A DNA stretch of 8,199 nucleotides from JADFNO01 sp965369945. Its GTDB lineage: Bacteria > Planctomycetota > Phycisphaerae > Phycisphaerales > SM1A02. Position 1 is the first letter of the stretch; each line of letters begins with the position of its first letter. Location of the stretch: assembly GCA_965369945.1 (NCBI GenBank), contig CBDUST010000207.1, positions 1-8,199 of the forward strand, given 5' to 3'. Positions 5,755 to 8,199 of the stretch are shown here, in pieces. The translations under genes and the position numbers were made by a program. The notes beneath the pieces were generated by a model. The model was given only the letters and a program-made list of their open reading frames with translations. It made no database searches and had not been told where the DNA came from.

Positions 5755-6294
5755 ATCCTGTTGCTGGCGCTCGGTGTGACGGACAACGCGCGAGCCGATG
5801 TCTTTACCGTCGAGTTGCCGGAGTTCGAGCGCCTCTACGGCGGTTTTGTCGGCGATACCTTTCAGGAGACCGATTACGACTTCGGCGTGGCGTTCCTATC
5901 TGTTACGTCCGCGACCCTGCACCTGGAGGGCTTTACGGACATACCCGATTCAACGGTCAGCTTCCTCGTCGAACTCGAGGGCGTGAACACCCCGCAGGTC
6001 GACCTACTCGTGCTGGGGTCGCCACCGCTCTTTCCGCCATACACGATCGACATCCCGCTCTTGTTCGACGGCAGTGTGCTGGACGGTATGGGCGACATCT
6101 CGATGAACGTGAACACAGCCGGCCCAGGCTTCGATCTATCCACGACCGTGCAACTGGCCACGCTGACCTTCGAAGGCAAGCCGGTGCCCACGCCGTCCGT
6201 CTTGACTCTGTTGGCACTCGGCGCTGTTGGCGTTCGCCGTAAGCGCAAACGAGCAGCGCAAGCACCGAGTCGGAAAGCTGGGCGGTGGAGCTAG
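5707..6294 (+). CDS. PEP-CTERM sorting-domain protein with stop-loss extension
   Basis: A 195-residue exported protein of unknown function. Residues 1-31 are a signal peptide (MEQKKLSTTTSLFGAAILLL..., likely cleaved after ARA). Residues about 32-158 form a beta-rich body without a motif I recognise. Residues 160-184 are the sorting signal PTPSVLTLLALGAVG plus RRKRKRAA. The two sister genes stop right after RAA with TAA. Here the aligned codon is CAA (6259-6261), so translation continues for 11 more residues (QAPSRKAGRWS) to TAG at 6292. GGAAG 7 nt upstream supports the start. It lies 49 nt after the previous gene and may be co-transcribed with it and the methyltransferase. Export and exosortase processing are inferred from the signal; no exosortase gene is in the window. 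Confidence 0.85.
   Translation: MEQKKLSTTTSLFGAAILLLALGVTDNARADVFTVELPEFERLYGGFVGDTFQETDYDFGVAFLSVTSATLHLEGFTDIPDSTVSFLVELEGVNTPQVDLLVLGSPPLFPPYTIDIPLLFDGSVLDGMGDISMNVNTAGPGFDLSTTVQLATLTFEGKPVPTPSVLTLLALGAVGVRRKRKRAAQAPSRKAGRWS
6211..6274 (+). repeat. PEP-CTERM cassette copy 2
   Basis: The 48-nt core from TTGGCACTCGGCGC to CGAGCAGCG differs from the copy at 7628-7675 at 4 positions. Homology continues past the ancestral stop (AAGCACCGAGT versus AAGTACCGACT after copy 3). Confidence 0.8.
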
Positions 6295-6489
6295 GCGAAG
6301 GTCAGATGGGATATATCGGGTTCGCTCGCACTGGATGTGCGGCCACCGCCATGGCCATACAAAGTTCACCCTAAATTCTGATGTCGATGCCAGTGGGTCT
6401 GGGAGCGCAACCTCATCGTCTGCAACACGTTATGTGAATGCGGACCCGGCACACGTCCAGATTTTGCGTTCTTTAGTGCATTTTACTCT

Positions 6490-6516
6490 TTGAATCTCGC
6501 GCTTCCTTGGTATAAG
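6490..6516 (+). promoter_or_regulatory. Possible sigma-70-type promoter
   Basis: TTGAAT at 6490-6495 and TATAAG at 6511-6516 are separated by 15 nt (16 if TTTGAA is taken). The local sequence is more AT-rich than its surroundings. It would give a 5' leader of about 165 nt for the gene at 6689. The spacer is short, so confidence is low. Confidence 0.35.
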
Positions 6517-6547
6517 TGGTTGCTCTGCGAAAGAGAGCGAGAACGTA

Positions 6548-6593
6548 GTCCAAGTGACTTGGGCACGATCTCGCGCACCCGGGGCACTTGGAC
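6548..6593. repeat. Inverted repeat in the 5' leader
   Basis: GTCCAAGTG (6548-6556) is perfectly complementary to CACTTGGAC (6585-6593) across 28 nt. The left arm overlaps a 13-nt palindrome, CCAAGT-G-ACTTGG, at 6550-6562, so three ACTTGG half-sites occur within 46 nt and two alternative hairpins are possible. This fits an operator or a leader RNA structure, but neither is shown. Confidence 0.5.
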
Positions 6594-6675
6594 ATATCTT
6601 GGCTCGCGAGTCTTATCGCGATGAGAGTTTGATCGCGCTGAGATCTCTCGAGCGACGCTTTACGCATGCCTTGAT

Positions 6676-6680
6676 AGGAG
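6676..6680 (+). promoter_or_regulatory. Ribosome binding site of the third PEP-CTERM gene
   Basis: AGGAG lies 8 nt before ATG 6689. It fixes the start there and discards the 45 upstream in-frame codons. Confidence 0.75.
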
Positions 6681-6688
6681 CAAGAAGA

Positions 6689-7678
6689 ATGAATGACAAA
6701 TTACCAACTGCTCATGTTCTCAGCGGGAAGCGGTTTGTCCTGGCGACAGCCGTGACTATCACGTTTCTGTTCTCGTCGTTCGCGGTCGCGCAGATAGTTC
6801 CACCGTCCTTGATTCCCGGCAAAGAGTACTCCAATCGTTTTGACGAAAATGCATTCGGCGCAATCGATCACCTTCAAATCATCTCTTGGGATGGATTCGG
6901 CAATGCCCTTGACTCCTTTGACTATTCGGGTTCCGCCCGCGCGCCCTGGGACGCCCCCATTGACCCTGATCAAGTAGACGCCCTCGCCCACTTTCAAGAC
7001 TTCCTTTTCAACCCAGTTCGCATGAACGCGGCTCCCTTTGTCGTCTCCTTCGGCGGGATACGGGATATCTACTACCACGATACGACTGGCGCCACCGGCA
7101 TCTGGGCCTCCGGGCCGGTGCACATCAACGCAGCATCGCCACCCGATGATCTGGATGCTCTGGAGGTTTGGGGACCGAAAGACCAGGACGATGCGGACCG
7201 CTTCTCGATCGAGGTTGACTGGGCGGGGCCTGGGATTGCGGTCTTTAAATACGATGCTCCCAATCACAATTCTTTGCCGTACATCTTCCACGCCAAGGTC
7301 GACGGGGCGCTCGGCGTCCCAGCCCATCCCCAAGACCAACCCTCAGAGTTCCACACGGATATCGATGCGCTGATGGTCAATGATGTCAATGAAATCGGCC
7401 TTTGGGATAAGGGTGACAGTATTATTTTCAGCCTCTGGCCGAACCCCGCCCTGGGCTTCGATGGCGGTGAACTCTGGGTCTGGGACCACGGCGCTGCCCC
7501 TCAGTTTCTGGTCCACGGGGGGCGGGTGTGGGACACCGCCAATCCCGTCGGGGCCATCTTTGGGGTCGGTACTGAGAACATCAACGCCTTCGAGGCCATC
7601 ATCCCGTCACCAGGTGCACTGGCCCTGCTGGCGCTCGGCGCTGTTGGCGTTCGCCGCAAACGCAAACGAGCAGCGTAA
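6689..7678 (+). CDS. PEP-CTERM sorting-domain protein, unknown body
   Basis: A 329-residue exported protein. Residues 1-34 are a signal peptide: a polar start, then a hydrophobic stretch ending SSFAVAQ. The body is acidic and aromatic, with three related short motifs: QVDALAHF (95-102), DLDALEVWG (154-162) and DIDALMV (224-230). These suggest repeated beta-structure around Asp residues, possibly metal-binding, though that is inference. Residues 305-329 are the sorting signal PSPGALALLALGAVG plus RRKRKRAA. I recall similar planctomycete PEP-CTERM proteins of unknown role but cannot name a family. It is preceded by a long leader with an inverted repeat and followed by a strong terminator, so it is probably its own transcription unit. 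Confidence 0.88.
   Translation: MNDKLPTAHVLSGKRFVLATAVTITFLFSSFAVAQIVPPSLIPGKEYSNRFDENAFGAIDHLQIISWDGFGNALDSFDYSGSARAPWDAPIDPDQVDALAHFQDFLFNPVRMNAAPFVVSFGGIRDIYYHDTTGATGIWASGPVHINAASPPDDLDALEVWGPKDQDDADRFSIEVDWAGPGIAVFKYDAPNHNSLPYIFHAKVDGALGVPAHPQDQPSEFHTDIDALMVNDVNEIGLWDKGDSIIFSLWPNPALGFDGGELWVWDHGAAPQFLVHGGRVWDTANPVGAIFGVGTENINAFEAIIPSPGALALLALGAVGVRRKRKRAA
7601..7678 (+). repeat. PEP-CTERM cassette copy 3
   Basis: 72 of 78 positions match 5580-5657 by hand count, including the TAA. Weaker similarity continues about 12 nt beyond the stop in all three copies. Confidence 0.85.
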
Positions 7679-7716
7679 GTACCGACTGAGATTGCTGAAC
7701 TTCTTTTCTAAGAACC

Positions 7717-7752
7717 CCGGTCGGTTGCTGCCGCATCGACCGGAGCTTTTTT
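7717..7752 (+). terminator. Rho-independent terminator
   Basis: CCGGTCG (7717-7723) pairs perfectly with CGACCGG (7737-7743). An inner TGC/GCA stem around a TGCC loop extends the hairpin, and a run of six T (7747-7752) follows after AGC. It lies 39 nt after the stop of the third PEP-CTERM gene. Confidence 0.85.
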
Positions 7753-7857
7753 GTGCGCCAACGGTTACGCAGGTGACGGTGTTGGGCATGTCATTGCGTC
7801 TCGTCATGATTCCAGCCGCGCTCGGAGACTCTGTCGATCATTCCTCTGTGTGCCTCG
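7753..7857. other. Intergenic, nothing recognised
   Basis: Between the terminator and the dispersed repeat I see no gene or site. The short open frames here are interrupted and have no start signals. Confidence 0.4.
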
Positions 7858-7935
7858 GTGTCTTCTTCTCCCTTGTCGTACTGAGGCGCGCAAGGACTCA
7901 AGCAAATCAATCCTGGCACCTTTTCCCTACCCCGC
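7858..7935. repeat. Dispersed ~75-nt repeat, copy B
   Basis: Same orientation and core (CGCGCAAGGACT, then CCTTTTCC...CCGC) as 3981-4054, with a few single-base gaps. Its right end overlaps the stop of the minus-strand partial gene by about 9 nt, so that gene's last residues are encoded in repeat sequence. Confidence 0.75.
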
Positions 7936-8199
7936 AGGCGTACCAACCGGCGGGATTGGCACGGGGTACCCGTTGAGTTGACAGTGCACGAAATCCGGGG
8001 CGCGCACGATCAAGATACCTCGCCAATACCGCGCCGATGCCCATTTGCCACTTCGGCGGAACTTTTCGCCCGACCTCTGGACGTACCCCACGCGCTTCGA
8101 TGGATCGGTTGTGGTTGGCGTCGATTGTCCTGGACTCGTCAATTCGGGTGACGGCGGTTGATCTTCTGATCCGGGAGCCGGGTCGTCCACGGGCTCGGG
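7927..8199 (-). CDS. C-terminal part of an unidentified Pro/Ser/Thr-rich protein
   Basis: The minus-strand frame is open from the window edge (PEPVDDPAPGSEDQP...) to TAG at 7929-7927. The first ~40 residues are a low-complexity Pro/Ser/Thr/Asp linker of the type found in surface proteins. Then comes a compact segment (KRVGYVQRSGEKFRRSGK, ARYWRGILIVRAPDFVHC) and a tail NGYPVPIPPVGTPAG. I do not recognise a family. GTG at 8190 could be a start, but the frame simply continues past the window edge, so this is more likely a 3' fragment of a longer gene. It could also be a chance open frame in GC-rich DNA. Confidence 0.4.
   Translation of the reverse strand, partial: PEPVDDPAPGSEDQPPSPELTSPGQSTPTTTDPSKRVGYVQRSGEKFRRSGKWASARYWRGILIVRAPDFVHCQLNGYPVPIPPVGTPAG

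Larger units (their letters stand above)
6295..6688. other. Intergenic leader region before the third PEP-CTERM gene
   Basis: No convincing gene is present. The open frame running back from the CDS to 6554 lacks its own start signals and encodes no domain. The region holds a weak promoter candidate (6490-6516) and an inverted repeat (6548-6593), both described separately. The remainder, 6295-6480, shows nothing I can interpret. Confidence 0.5.

Overview
The window most likely comes from a member of the Planctomycetota, probably of the Phycisphaerae type. I base this on protein features rather than any rRNA. There are three exported proteins with near-identical PEP-CTERM-like C-termini (P-[ST]-P/S..., hydrophobic helix, RRKRKR). 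There is a trypsin-like exoprotease with the CGPTDDR...GCTAWLF...LLTAGHC layout I associate with planctomycetes, and a fossil of the planctomycete 'GFAINTIFYAAILWLL' membrane-protein tail. GC content is moderately high, and much of the window is non-coding or decayed. No tRNA, rRNA, CRISPR array, transposase or exosortase gene was seen.

Layout, left to right. Positions 4-144 hold a composite of short tandem repeats. It abuts the broken end of a decayed minus-strand DNA methyltransferase N-terminus (167-601), which has an internal in-frame TGA. A second minus-strand fossil, the membrane-protein tail, lies at 612-881. The largest intact gene (1005-3455, +) encodes a secreted multidomain serine protease. 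Convergent to it is a small Lys/Arg-rich protein gene (3530-3757, -) with a good ribosome binding site. Positions 3840-4317 are non-coding and carry a second copy of the composite repeat, palindromes and one copy of a dispersed repeat of about 75 nt.

Next is a same-strand cluster: a class I SAM-dependent methyltransferase (4318-5124), a headless PEP-CTERM protein (5274-5657) and an intact PEP-CTERM protein (5707-6294). After a 394-nt leader region with an inverted repeat comes a third PEP-CTERM protein (6689-7678), followed by a strong intrinsic terminator (7717-7752). The right end has another copy of the ~75-nt repeat (7858-7935) and the C-terminal part of an unidentified Pro/Ser/Thr-rich protein on the minus strand.

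The most interesting point is the 4293-5657 stretch. The methyltransferase frame begins with a leader, including its first ~15 codons, that matches the leader and signal-peptide start of the intact PEP-CTERM gene at 5707. The PEP-CTERM body immediately downstream has no signal peptide. The simplest reading is that a methyltransferase gene landed inside, or recombined into, a PEP-CTERM gene and split its head from its body. The three PEP-CTERM genes also share their last 48-78 nt almost identically at DNA level although their bodies differ, and one copy has lost its ancestral stop codon.
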